From Streptomyces canus (GTDB lineage: Bacteria > Actinomycetota > Actinomycetes > Streptomycetales > Streptomycetaceae), in assembly GCF_030815415.1 (NCBI RefSeq), contig NZ_JAUSWW010000001.1, positions 9,548,001-9,612,000 of the forward strand: a stretch of 64,000 nucleotides of DNA. The letters are read 5' to 3'. Made by a program: the position numbers and the translations under genes. Under the pieces are notes generated by a model, which saw only the letters and a program-made list of their open reading frames with translations, did no database searches and was not told the origin of the DNA. Shown piece after piece: positions 7,625-15,168 of this stretch. Position 1 is the first letter of the stretch. Each line of letters begins with the position of its first letter.

Positions 7625-8542
7625 ATGTCTCAGCACGTCGCAGTCCAACTGAGCCCGGAAGCAATCCAATTCGCGGATTGGCTGGCCGCAGGGGCGAATC
7701 CCCCGTCGGAGCTGGATGCGGCACGTATCCAGGCGGAGCAAGTCCATCTCGCCGCACGGGAGCCGGAAGGCGTCACCTACCGTGAGGTGGACGCGGGCGG
7801 CGTTCTGGGCATCTGGTGCGAACCCGTCGACGCCAACACCGACCACGTCCTCCTGCACACGCGCGCCGGGGGGTCCGTGCTGGCGTCGGCACACGTCGAC
7901 CGAAAGCTCGCCGGCCATATCGCCAAGGCCGCCGGGCCCCCGTACTGGTCCTGGACTTCCGGCGGGCACCGGAACACAAGTACCCGGCTCAGGTCGACGA
8001 CGCGGAGGCGGCCTTCAACTGGCTGCTCTCCGAAGGGTATGAGCCGGGGAACATCATCACGATCGGCCACTCGATCGGCGGGTTCATCGCCGTCGCTCTG
8101 GCGCTTCGCCTCCGCGACAAGAAGCAGCTCCTGCCCGGCGCCATCGTGTCGATCTCTCCCTGGTGCGACCTCGAAATCGCCAATGAGACCATCACGGCCA
8201 ACGCCGGGACCGACAAGATCCTCGGCAAGGAACTGCTGGAGTTCTTCCGGGACGCCTGGATCGGTGGCACCGGCATCGAGTTCACGGACACCAGGATCAA
8301 TCTGAACCGCGCGGACCTGAGCGGCCTGCCCCCCCACCCTCGTCTCCTGGGGCACGTACGAGGTTCTGGCCGGCGAGGACGAGGAGTTCGCCGCCCGCGT
8401 CAAGGAAGCCGGAATCGACACGGCGACCGTGATGGTCCCCGGAGGCCAGCACTCGTACGTCTACGGCGCCGGCCGCATTCCGGAGACCGACGCCGCCATC
8501 GCCGAGATCGGCGCGTGGGTCCGGGAGAAGGCGAAGATCTGA
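7625..8542 (+). pseudogene. Alpha/beta hydrolase paralogue with two compensating frameshifts
   Basis: ATG 7625 (MSQHVAVQLSPEAIQFADW) follows a GGAGG site. The product parallels the hydrolase at 1-398. The frame shifts at about 7938 in a GGGCCCCC run, continues as LVLDFRRAPEHKYPAQ and IITIGHSIGGFIAVALAL (nucleophile Ser in GHSIGG), then shifts back at about 8330 in a seven-C run. It ends normally with GGQHSYVYGAGRIPETDAA (catalytic His) and a stop at 8540-8542. Correcting both C-runs would give one intact protein of about 305 residues. The gene is therefore either recently broken or intact with two homopolymer base-call errors. Confidence 0.75.
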
Positions 8543-8943
8543 CCGAGCGGCCAGGGCGCGGCAGTCGCAAGACCCGCGCACCCGCCCGGGATGTCGTCAC
8601 GCCGCCGCAGTTCGTTGGTTCGAGACCCATCTGGGCACGTTCACGAGTTTCACACGGCTGCGCGCCGGCCTCACCCTCATAGGCTCCGTCGCACCGGCCA
8701 CCCGCCGGGCTATCCCGTACAAGGACCGGCCTCACCGCCGGTGACGCGTTCTCCGAGCTGGGGGACCTCCTGCTGGACGGGCTCAGCGCAGGACAGGGAA
8801 CATCCGAGCCGGACTCCGCGGTCGTCCGCTCACCCCGGGTCACGTCTCGGCGCCTGGATAGGGCCCGGCGGAAAGACGGCCAGGTCCGACGCGACGCCCA
8901 CTGGAGAACCGCGCATCGATGCGGCCAGGGTGCCGGCGATGGC
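8543..8943. other. 401-bp gap with no supported gene
   Basis: No reading here has family motifs or a credible start. A phrase GTTGGTTCGAGACCCATCTGGGCAC at about 8614 recalls a tRNA 3' part when read as GTTGGTTCGAGA, then CCCATCTGGGCAC, but its T-stem does not pair. A plus-strand stretch (GDAFSELGDLLLDGL at about 8740) looks protein-like but is not recognised. Confidence 0.3.
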
Positions 8944-9441
8944 TCACGCCCGGAGGCGGGCGCCTGTTCCCAGCCGGGCGGTGACTTCCCTGGGGGTGAG
9001 GGTGGCGTGGTCCGCGGAGCATTCGACGACGACGCGGACCGGGGCGTCGCAATCGGTGTGGCGGACGTCCAGTAGAGGTCCCTCGGGGCCGAGCGCGTAT
9101 GCCTCGCCCCACTGAGTCAGTGCCATCAGGACGGGCCACAGGTCCCAACCCTTGCGGGTCAGGCGGTATTCGTTGCGGGAGCGGCTGCCGGGCTCCTGAT
9201 AGGGGACGGTCCTGAGGATGCCGGCCGCGGTCAGCTTGCGGAGACGGTCGCTGAGGACGGCCTCCGACAGGCCGATGTGGCGGCGGAAGTCGTCGAAGCG
9301 ACGGACGCCGTTGACGGCGTCACGCAGGATCAGCAGTGTCCATTTCTCGCCGATCACGTCGAGCGTGCGCTGGACGGGGCAGTTCTCGGTGCTCGCCTCA
9401 AGCCACTCCATGCGGCCATCGTAAAGCTCTGGCTTCGCCAT
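8944..9441 (-). CDS. HxlR family transcriptional regulator
   Basis: 165 residues. HxlR winged-helix domain: CPVQRTLDVIGEKWTLLILR (about 21-40) with the family's Cys (C21) near the start, then RRFDDFRRHIGLSEAVLSDR and LTRKGWDLWPVL. Such proteins often sense electrophiles or aldehydes through that Cys, or bind small ligands. It is divergent from a thioesterase gene at 9516. In the shared intergenic DNA two AAAAGTC boxes lie 20-21 bp apart (about 9456 and 9477), candidates for its binding site. This gene resembles those at 10689 and 14010 but is clearly a different paralogue. Confidence 0.88.
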   Translation of the reverse strand: MAKPELYDGRMEWLEASTENCPVQRTLDVIGEKWTLLILRDAVNGVRRFDDFRRHIGLSEAVLSDRLRKLTAAGILRTVPYQEPGSRSRNEYRLTRKGWDLWPVLMALTQWGEAYALGPEGPLLDVRHTDCDAPVRVVVECSADHATLTPREVTARLGTGARLRA

Positions 9442-9515
9442 TGACAGTCAGGTGCGCAAAAGTCTAGCTTCATTTGAAAAAGTCAGCTGACGGGCAGAGG
9501 GAAGGGCACTGGACC

Positions 9516-10016
9516 GTGGGGCGAACACGTACGTATCAATGGGACGATCCCGCGATCTTGGCGGAGGCGGCCGGGCGCATGGCCGGCATCGACTTCCTGC
9601 GCGAGCTGATGGCGGGGCGCCTCCCGGGTCCGCCGATCAACTACACCATCGACTTCACACTGGACGAGGTGGAGCCGGGCAGGGCGGTGTTCTCGCTGAC
9701 GCCGGGGGAGGAGCACTACAACCCGATCGGTAGCGTGCACGGCGGCATTTTCGCCACCCTGCTGGACTCGGCGGCGGGGTGCGCCGTCCAGTCCACCCTC
9801 CCGCAGGGTGTGGCGTACACCTCGCTCGACCTGACGGTGAAGTTCCTGCGGCGGATCACCGTGGACACGGGCCCGGTGCGCGCCATCGGCACGGTCGTCA
9901 ACAAGGGCCGCCAAACCGCCCTCGCCCAGGCCCAGTTGGTCGACGCGACGGACCGACTGCTGGCCCACGCCACCAGCAGCTGCATGCTCTTCCCGGTACC
10001 CGCCCCTCAGCGATGA
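9516..10016 (+). CDS. PaaI/YdiI-type hotdog thioesterase
   Basis: GTG 9516 is preferred: a GGGAAGGG ribosome site lies about 8 bp upstream. The alternative ATG at 9474 has no site and lies in the promoter with the AAAAAGTC box. From GTG the protein has 166 residues with the hotdog signature HYNPIGSVHGGIFATLLDSA (catalytic region, Asp of LLDSAAG), then LTVKFLRRITVDTGP and a closing GRQTALAQAQLVD strand. The family hydrolyses aromatic or acyl-CoA thioesters. Divergent from the HxlR gene at 9441, which may control it. Confidence 0.82.
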   Translation: MGRTRTYQWDDPAILAEAAGRMAGIDFLRELMAGRLPGPPINYTIDFTLDEVEPGRAVFSLTPGEEHYNPIGSVHGGIFATLLDSAAGCAVQSTLPQGVAYTSLDLTVKFLRRITVDTGPVRAIGTVVNKGRQTALAQAQLVDATDRLLAHATSSCMLFPVPAPQR

Positions 10017-10180
10017 CTCCGCAGGCGGAGCCTCGGTTCGTGGGGCGGTCGGGACAACCGGGAGCGCATCGATGTTCCGCCCGGCGGCGGCCCGCTCTCC
10101 CTTGGTGACGTGTGAGGCGCCCGGGCGCAGATGTCAGTGAGGGCCCGGCACACTGGACGAGTCGCCGCCCGGCGCTCGCT

Positions 10181-10251
10181 CCGCCCCCCGGGCCGAGGAG
10201 GAACGCGGCCAGGCCGGCGACCTCGTCGGGAGGGGAGACCCGGTCGAGGGG
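10181..10251 (-). pseudogene. Short SDR C-terminal scrap
   Basis: Minus-strand reading LDRVSPPDEVAGLAAFLLGP resembles the segment of classical SDRs just before the final GGxxxxG strand (R-x-x-x-P-x-E-V-A-x-L-x-x-F-L). Only about 24 codons are recognisable and the surrounding reading is not SDR-like. Confidence 0.35.
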
Positions 10252-10367
10252 CGGGTGCGCCGGGTGCGGACAGCGTCGGTGTGCCGAGTACGTGACCGGC
10301 CCGGCCCGCGCCTTCGTCCCCAAGCCTGGTAGGCGGTCAGGGCGGCGAGCGGGAGAGCGCCGCCCTG

Positions 10368-10645
10368 GATGTGGTCGATACCGGCGGGGTCCTCATCCAT
10401 GCGGCGGCCGGCGGCGTCGGACATCTCACCGTGCAGATCGCGAAGTTCCGTGGCGCGTACGTCATCGGCACCGCCTGCTGCCAAGCCCGACTTCCTGCGT
10501 TCCCTGGGCGTGGACGAGGCCATCGACTACCGCACGGTCGACATCGCCGAACGGGGCGTCCCCTACGAGGCCCTCCTCGTCGAGGCCGACCGCGTCGGCA
10601 TGCAGGCCATCGCCGTCCTCGTCGCAACCGACGCCCTGCGCTCGG
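10368..10645 (+). pseudogene. Zinc-type alcohol dehydrogenase / NADP oxidoreductase remnant
   Basis: Reads VLIHAAAGGVGHLTVQIAKF and RGAYVIGTA (MDR Rossmann motif), shifts frame near 10480, and continues as KPDFLRSLGVDEAIDYRTVD. It then jumps to a C-terminal piece (EADRVGMQAIAVLVATDALR) that merges with the operator at 10646. The N-terminal half and most of the C-terminal half are absent. It is oriented toward the HxlR gene, so it is not that gene's surviving target. Confidence 0.65.
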
Positions 10646-10669
10646 CTGAGTATCGGAAAGTAAACTTAA
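10646..10669. promoter_or_regulatory. HxlR-type operator, copy C
   Basis: Third copy of the 24-bp element at 484 and 3215: left arm CTGAGTAT perfect, right arm GTAAACTTAA with two changes. It lies 19 bp upstream of the HxlR start at 10689, in a position suited to autorepression. Confidence 0.65.
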
Positions 10670-10688
10670 ATCGGTTAGAATCGCTCCC

Positions 10689-11198
10689 ATGGATGCGTGG
10701 ACCGAAGTTCTTCAAGGCACCGGCATGGACCCCCGACTCGACCGGGACACGTCCAACTGCTCGATCGCGCGGACTCTCGAGATCGTGGGTGAGAAGTGGA
10801 CGATCCTGATCCTGCGCGAGGTCTGGTACGGCTCGTCCCGCTTCAGCGACTTCGAACGCGTCCTCGGCTGCCCCCGCAACCTCCTCGCGACACGGCTTCG
10901 GATGCTGGTGGAGCAGGGGATCCTGGCGACCGAGACGTACAAGGAGCCCGGTGCGCGGAGTCGGCCGAAGTATGTGATCACTGCGAAGGGCATGGATCTG
11001 GTGCCGGCCGTGATGGGGCTGCTCCAGTGGGGCGACCGTTACCGCGCCGACCCGGAGGGGCCGGCGGTACTGGCGCGACACCACGAGTGCGGGGCACACG
11101 TCGATGTCCAGATCCGCTGCGAACTGGGCCACCCGGTGCAGGCGCAGGACATCGAGAGCGTCCCCGGCCCAGCGTTTCGTATGAAGTCGTCCGAGTGA
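10689..11198 (+). CDS. HxlR family regulator, likely owner of the 24-bp operator
   Basis: 169 residues. CSIARTLEIVGEKWTILILR (24-43) starts with the family Cys (C24); SRFSDFERVLGCPRNLLATR is the recognition region with a second Cys at 61, followed by the wing and dimer helix VPAVMGLLQWGDRY. Later H-E-C and R-C-E segments add further Cys/His. The operator copy at 10646 abuts its promoter, and identical sites precede the hydrolase (398) and quinone reductase (3095), so it is the best candidate to control all three. It may sense electrophiles through Cys as in HxlR, YodB or HypR (family knowledge). The dehalogenase at 11299 follows in the same direction. Confidence 0.88.
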   Translation: MDAWTEVLQGTGMDPRLDRDTSNCSIARTLEIVGEKWTILILREVWYGSSRFSDFERVLGCPRNLLATRLRMLVEQGILATETYKEPGARSRPKYVITAKGMDLVPAVMGLLQWGDRYRADPEGPAVLARHHECGAHVDVQIRCELGHPVQAQDIESVPGPAFRMKSSE

Positions 11199-11298
11199 GC
11201 TGGGGCTCCTCCGTCAGCTTTCCGGGTGGGGTCGGCGGCGAGCAGAAGAGCCTGACCGTCCGGGCGGTTGGCTCACGTGATGTCAGGAAGGCCTATCC

Positions 11299-12171
11299 AT
11301 GGGACAGCCGACGGTAAAGACCGGAGTGACGCAGGTGGACGGGGTCCGTCTGCACTACGTCCGAGCCGGGTCCGGACCCCTGCTCGTCCTGCTTCACGGC
11401 TGGCCGCAGACCTCCGAATGCTGGCGGCCGGTCCTGGCGGATCTCGCCGCCGACCACACCGTTGTGACGCCGGACCTGCGCGGGTACGGACTGAGCGACA
11501 AGCCCACCCACGGTTACGACAAGCGGCGTATGGCCGCCGACATGGCAGGCCTCGTCGAGGCGCTCGGCTTCGAGCGGGCCATGGTGGTGGGCCACGATCG
11601 CGGCGCTCGCGTGGGGCACCGCTGGGCGCTGGACCGCCCGGACCAGGTGGAGCGGCTGGCCGTGCTCGACATCGTTCCCACCCGGGAGATGTTCCGCCGC
11701 CTGGACGCCTCACTCGCCTCCGGGTACTGGCACTGGCTGTTCCACATGCAGCCCGATCTGCCCGAGCGCCTGGTGGGGCAGGACATCCGTGGGTATCTCG
11801 AGTACTTCTTCGAGCGGTGGACCTACAACCGCCACGGCCTGACCGCCGACGCGGTCGACGGCTACGTCCGTGCCTTCTCCCGCCCGGGCGCCCTGCGCGC
11901 GAGCCTCGACGCCTACCGCGCCATGGAGGAGGACACCGCGCTCGACGACGTCGACGCCGCCGAAGGCCTCCGCCTCAGCATGCCGCTGCTGGCGCTGTGG
12001 GGTTCCGTGGGACTCCCTGCCCGCCTGCCGACACTGGAGATCTGGCGTGGCTACGCGGACGACGTCACCGGTGCCGAGATCCCGGAGTGCGGCCACTTCA
12101 TCCCGGAGGAGCAGCCGGAGGCGATGTTGGCGCACCTGCGGCCCTTCCTGGCCGGCAGGGCCGGCCCGTGA
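11299..12171 (+). CDS. Haloacetate (fluoroacetate-type) dehalogenase, alpha/beta hydrolase
   Basis: 290 residues. Oxyanion HGWPQ at 33-37, nucleophile D100 in GHDRGARVGHR with R101 and R104, acid D124, H145-W146 in YWHWLF, Y206 and catalytic H266 in ECGHF. In Burkholderia FA1 fluoroacetate dehalogenase (numbers from memory) these are D104, R105, R108, D128, H149, W150, Y212 and H271. Here the first six are shifted uniformly by four and the last two by five or six. The paired Arg bind the carboxylate and His-Trp-Tyr bind the halide. This argues for haloacetate dehalogenase rather than epoxide hydrolase. Cytosolic. It is co-directional with the HxlR gene 100 bp upstream, so it may belong to that regulator's response. 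Confidence 0.82.
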   Translation: MGQPTVKTGVTQVDGVRLHYVRAGSGPLLVLLHGWPQTSECWRPVLADLAADHTVVTPDLRGYGLSDKPTHGYDKRRMAADMAGLVEALGFERAMVVGHDRGARVGHRWALDRPDQVERLAVLDIVPTREMFRRLDASLASGYWHWLFHMQPDLPERLVGQDIRGYLEYFFERWTYNRHGLTADAVDGYVRAFSRPGALRASLDAYRAMEEDTALDDVDAAEGLRLSMPLLALWGSVGLPARLPTLEIWRGYADDVTGAEIPECGHFIPEEQPEAMLAHLRPFLAGRAGP

Positions 12172-12238
12172 TCTCCCCAGCGTGACCGAAGCGGTGCCGG
12201 CCCGAGGGGCCGGGCCGGGCCGCCCCTCGGTACGGGCT

Positions 12239-13633
12239 TCAGAGGGCCGGGGCGCTGGCCGGAGTGCCACCCGAGAGGGCGGGGGCCGGGCCGTCGGCCT
12301 TGCGTCGGCGGGGCATCAGGAGCGCCAGGGCCGCCGCCAGGGCGACCGCTCCGGCACCGACCCAGAGCGCCGGGATCAGCCCGTCCACGAACAGCGAGGC
12401 GGACCCGTACCCGCCCTGCGCGGAGAAGACCGCCGCCAGCGACGCGACGCCGATGGCGCCGCCGACCTCTCGGATGGCGTTGTTCGCGCCGGAGGCGATG
12501 CCCTGCTCCTGCGGGCGGACCGTGCTCATGACGAGGTTCGCGGACGGGGCGAAGAACATGCCCATACCGATTCCGCAGACGATCAGCGCCGGCAGCAGGG
12601 CGGTGTACGACACCTGCGGCTCGACCGTCAGTGCCCAGAGCCCGAGGCCCACCGCGTTGAGGGCCATACCCACGGTGACGACGGGTGCGCCGCCGATGCG
12701 GTCGGAGAGCGCGCCTGCGAGCGGTCCGGCGATCATGGGCATGGCGGTCCAGGGCAGCATGCGCACGCCGGCTTCCATCGGTGAGTAGCCGCCGACGGTC
12801 TGCAGGTACTGGCTGAGCAGGAAGATGGCCCCGAACATGCCCAGCAGCATCAGCAGGCTGGCGGCGTTGATGGCACTGAAGGAACGGTTGCGGAACAGGC
12901 GCATCGGCAACATCGGGTGCTGGGCGCGCAGTTCGTAGAAGACGAAGCCGACGAGGAGGGCCGTACCCGCGAGGAAACCGCCCAGCACCGTTGTGCTGGT
13001 CCAGCCGTCGGCGTTGCCGCGTATCAGGGAGTAGACGATGCCGAACAGGCCGCCGCTGGCCAGGACCGTTCCGACGAGGTCGAGGCTCGGGTTGGGGCCG
13101 TGGCTCTCGTCGAGCCGCAGCAGGGCGAGCGGGATCAGTGCCAGGCCGAGCGGGACGTTGACCCAGAAGATCCACTGCCAGGAGAGGTGCTCGGCGAGCG
13201 CGCCGCCGATGAGCGGTCCCATGGCGACGGCGATGCCGCTGGCCGCGCCCCAGACCCCCAGGGCCGCGCCGCGCCGTTCGACGGGGACGGCGGCCGACAG
13301 CAGGGTGAGTGTCAGGGGTGTCACGATGGCGGCGCCGACGCCCTGCGCAGCTCGGGCGGCGATCAGCTCACTCATGCCCGGGGCGAGTGCGGCCGCGGCG
13401 GAGGAGGCGGTGAAGATCGCGAGCCCGATGGCGAACAGTCTCCGGCGGCCGAAGCGGTCCCCGAGGGAGGCGCCGAACATGAGCAGGACCGCGAAGGTGA
13501 GCGTGTAGGCGCTCACCGTCCACTCAAGGTCTTCGAGGCCGCCGCCGAGGTCCTCGCGGATGGAGGGGAGGGCGGTGGTGACGATCAGGTTGTCGAGCGC
13601 GGTGATGAATCCGGCCATGCTGGTGATGGCCAC
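12239..13633 (-). CDS. MFS drug/H+ antiporter, DHA2 (14-TM, EmrB/QacA) family
   Basis: 464 residues from GTG 13633, with 13-14 hydrophobic segments. Motifs: LDNLIVTTALPSIR (TM1 motif of DHA2), GDRFGRRRLFAIG (motif A) and GAAIVTPLTLTLLSAAVP (motif C region). Exports drugs or lipophilic compounds. The reading continues upstream of GTG as RKQPARGGGAFWA, which resembles a native cytosolic N-terminus, but no start codon is in frame. Instead a 16-codon SDR N-terminus in another frame (13675-13722) abuts it, so the 5' end looks rearranged. A palindrome AATTACG-AA-CGTAATT at 13750 suits a TetR-type operator. Confidence 0.85.
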   Translation of the reverse strand: MAITSMAGFITALDNLIVTTALPSIREDLGGGLEDLEWTVSAYTLTFAVLLMFGASLGDRFGRRRLFAIGLAIFTASSAAAALAPGMSELIAARAAQGVGAAIVTPLTLTLLSAAVPVERRGAALGVWGAASGIAVAMGPLIGGALAEHLSWQWIFWVNVPLGLALIPLALLRLDESHGPNPSLDLVGTVLASGGLFGIVYSLIRGNADGWTSTTVLGGFLAGTALLVGFVFYELRAQHPMLPMRLFRNRSFSAINAASLLMLLGMFGAIFLLSQYLQTVGGYSPMEAGVRMLPWTAMPMIAGPLAGALSDRIGGAPVVTVGMALNAVGLGLWALTVEPQVSYTALLPALIVCGIGMGMFFAPSANLVMSTVRPQEQGIASGANNAIREVGGAIGVASLAAVFSAQGGYGSASLFVDGLIPALWVGAGAVALAAALALLMPRRRKADGPAPALSGGTPASAPAL

Positions 13634-13674
13634 GGCCCAGAAGGCGCCGCCGCCCCGGGCCGGTTGCTTGCGTT

Positions 13675-13722
13675 GCCCCGGTTGGCTCCGGTGACGAGGG
13701 CGGTGCTGGCGGAGAGGTCCAT
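13675..13722 (-). pseudogene. N-terminal scrap of an SDR gene fused in front of the MFS gene
   Basis: ATG 13722 reads MDLSASTALVTGANRG, the start and nucleotide-binding glycine motif of a classical SDR, and then departs into the MFS 5' region in a different frame. It may keep the original promoter and start site of a lost SDR that now drives the MFS gene. Confidence 0.5.
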
Positions 13723-13749
13723 GGAGGGTCCAAGTGCAGCAGGTAATTA

Positions 13750-13765
13750 AATTACGAACGTAATT
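13750..13765. promoter_or_regulatory. Palindromic operator upstream of MFS gene
   Basis: Perfect inverted repeat AATTACG-AA-CGTAATT. Similar TACGAACGTA core occurs at about 22488 before the SDR at 22535, so a common TetR-type protein may bind both. Confidence 0.55.
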
Positions 13766-13826
13766 CTAAGCAGGTGGAGTCGGTGCGCGCAAACACTTGG
13801 CGCGGCCGACGGTGTGCAGGACCAAC

Positions 13827-13866
13827 GCGAGAGGGGCCTGCCGCACGGGCGGCAGGCCCCTCTCGC
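13827..13866. terminator. Strong 17-bp hairpin
   Basis: Perfect stem GCGAGAGGGGCCTGCCG / CGGCAGGCCCCTCTCGC with a 6-nt loop. It lies 18 bp beyond the stop of the minus-strand MDR fragment at 13885 and is the longest perfect stem seen in this part of the window. Confidence 0.7.
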
Positions 13867-13884
13867 GGTCCGTCGAAGGTGGAC

Positions 13885-13995
13885 TCAGAGCTTGACGACC
13901 ATCTTTCCGACGCCCTCGCCCCGCAGCATCGCGAGGAAGGCGTCCGAGGTGTGGCGGTGCAGCTCAGGAAGCCGCTGCGCCCTGCTGGGTCTCAT
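13885..13995 (-). pseudogene. C-terminal fragment of a CurA-like NADP-dependent oxidoreductase
   Basis: 36-codon reading ending HTSDAFLAMLRGEGVGKMVV-KL. The phrase AF-x-x-ML-RGE-x-x-GK-x-V-V is the typical end of CurA/leukotriene B4 dehydrogenase-type MDR proteins. The body of the gene is missing, but its terminator (13827-13866) is retained. It is divergent from the HxlR gene at 14010, an arrangement usual for HxlR targets. Confidence 0.6.
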
Positions 13996-14009
13996 GACCG
14001 GACGAACCT

Positions 14010-14519
14010 ATGCTGGGGTTCATGAGGCGGACATCCTTTGCGCAGTGGCCCTGCTCGATCGCCCGGACGATGGACCTGCTCGGGGACTGGTGGACGCCCC
14101 TGGTGCTGCGCGAGGCGTTCTACGGGATCCGGCGGTTCGACGCGTTCCAGGAGTCGCTGGGAATCGCCCGCAACACGCTGACGGACCGGCTGCGCCGGCT
14201 CGTGGATGAGGGGTTGCTGGAGAAGCGGCCCTACCAGACGGAGCCGGTTCGCTACGACTACGTGCTCACCGAGAAGGGTCGGGACTTCTACGACGTCCTG
14301 CTGGTGATGAACCGGTGGGGGGACCGCTGGCTGGCCGGTGAAGCGGGCCCGCCGGTGACCATGCGCCACGAGGTGTGCGGGCAGGAGACCCATGCCGAGG
14401 TGGTGTGTGCCTCCTGCGGCGAGCCGATGACCGCGGAGAACACCCGCCCCCGGATGGGGCCCGGTTATCCGCCGCACCTGGCCGTCCGGCCGGACGTGCG
14501 GGAGCGATTCGCGGACTGA
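14010..14519 (+). CDS. HxlR family transcriptional regulator
   Basis: 169 residues from ATG 14010 (or 165 from ATG 14022, MRRTSF). The HxlR domain starts CSIARTMDLLGDWWTPLVLR, followed by YGIRRFDAFQESLGIARNTL, LTDRLRRLVDEGLL and the wing. The C-terminal third adds RHEVCGQETHAEVVCASCGE, a Cys-rich tail found in one HxlR subgroup. Neither start has an evident Shine-Dalgarno, so it may be leaderless. A remnant of an MDR oxidoreductase lies divergent. Downstream are SRPBCC and LLM genes whose promoter holds a GTAAGT...ACTTTAC dyad (about 14558-14581). Confidence 0.87.
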   Translation: MLGFMRRTSFAQWPCSIARTMDLLGDWWTPLVLREAFYGIRRFDAFQESLGIARNTLTDRLRRLVDEGLLEKRPYQTEPVRYDYVLTEKGRDFYDVLLVMNRWGDRWLAGEAGPPVTMRHEVCGQETHAEVVCASCGEPMTAENTRPRMGPGYPPHLAVRPDVRERFAD

Positions 14520-14634
14520 CCCGACGTCTGGGCCGGACCTGTGTGTGCCCTTGACATGTAAGTCTATCTACGCAACTTTACTGGTCAGGTCTGGTCAGAA
14601 GAGTTCTCGGGTGAGGCAGGGAGGCCACGGGATC

Positions 14635-15168
14635 GTGGAGTGGACGGGTGCGCGCTATGCGGACAAGCCGACGGTTGAGGTCCACACCTGGATCGCCGCT
14701 CCGCCGGGGCGGGTGTGGGCGCTGGCGTCCGACGTCGAGTTGATGCCGCGTATGAGTGCGGAGCTGCGGTCCGTCGAATGGCTGGACGGCAGAACCGGCC
14801 CTGCTCTGGGAGCCCGGTTCATCGGCCGGAGCAAGCACGAGTCGCTGGGGGAGTGGGCCACCACGTCCCACATCGTCGAGTACGAGCCCCCGAGGGCGAT
14901 CGCCTGGGCGGTCGAGGATCCGCTCAACCCGACGGCGATCTGGCGGTTCGCGCTGGAGCCGCAGGACGGCGGCACCCTGCTGCGGGAGTGGATGCAGATG
15001 GGGCCGGCCCGCTCGGGCCTCTCCTTCGCCATCGACCGTATGCCGGACAAGGAACAGAAGATCGTCTTCGTACGCATGCGGGAGTTTGAGACGAACATGA
15101 CCGCCACCCTCGAAGCGATCAAGAAGCTGGCCGAGGGCGCCCCGACCGCGAGTGAGGCGAGTCTGTGA
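14635..15168 (+). CDS. SRPBCC family protein (polyketide cyclase/dehydrase-like)
   Basis: 177 residues from GTG 14635, chosen because AGGGAGG lies about 10 bp upstream; an in-frame ATG at 14545 lacks a site and sits in the promoter. START-like fold: VHTWIAAPPGRVWALASDVE at the N-terminus, a central GARFIGRSKHES strand, WAVEDPLNPTAIWRFALEP and a long C-terminal helix. The family binds hydrophobic ligands or assists cyclisation. Its stop overlaps the next gene's ATG by one base (TGATG), so it is translationally coupled to the LLM oxidoreductase and likely acts on the same substrate. Confidence 0.8.
   Translation: MEWTGARYADKPTVEVHTWIAAPPGRVWALASDVELMPRMSAELRSVEWLDGRTGPALGARFIGRSKHESLGEWATTSHIVEYEPPRAIAWAVEDPLNPTAIWRFALEPQDGGTLLREWMQMGPARSGLSFAIDRMPDKEQKIVFVRMREFETNMTATLEAIKKLAEGAPTASEASL

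Noticed and set aside
8608..8640. tRNA 3'-end-like phrase (possible attachment-site remnant)
   Set aside because: The T-stem does not base-pair and there is no anticodon arm or CCA-side acceptor match. No integrase nearby.
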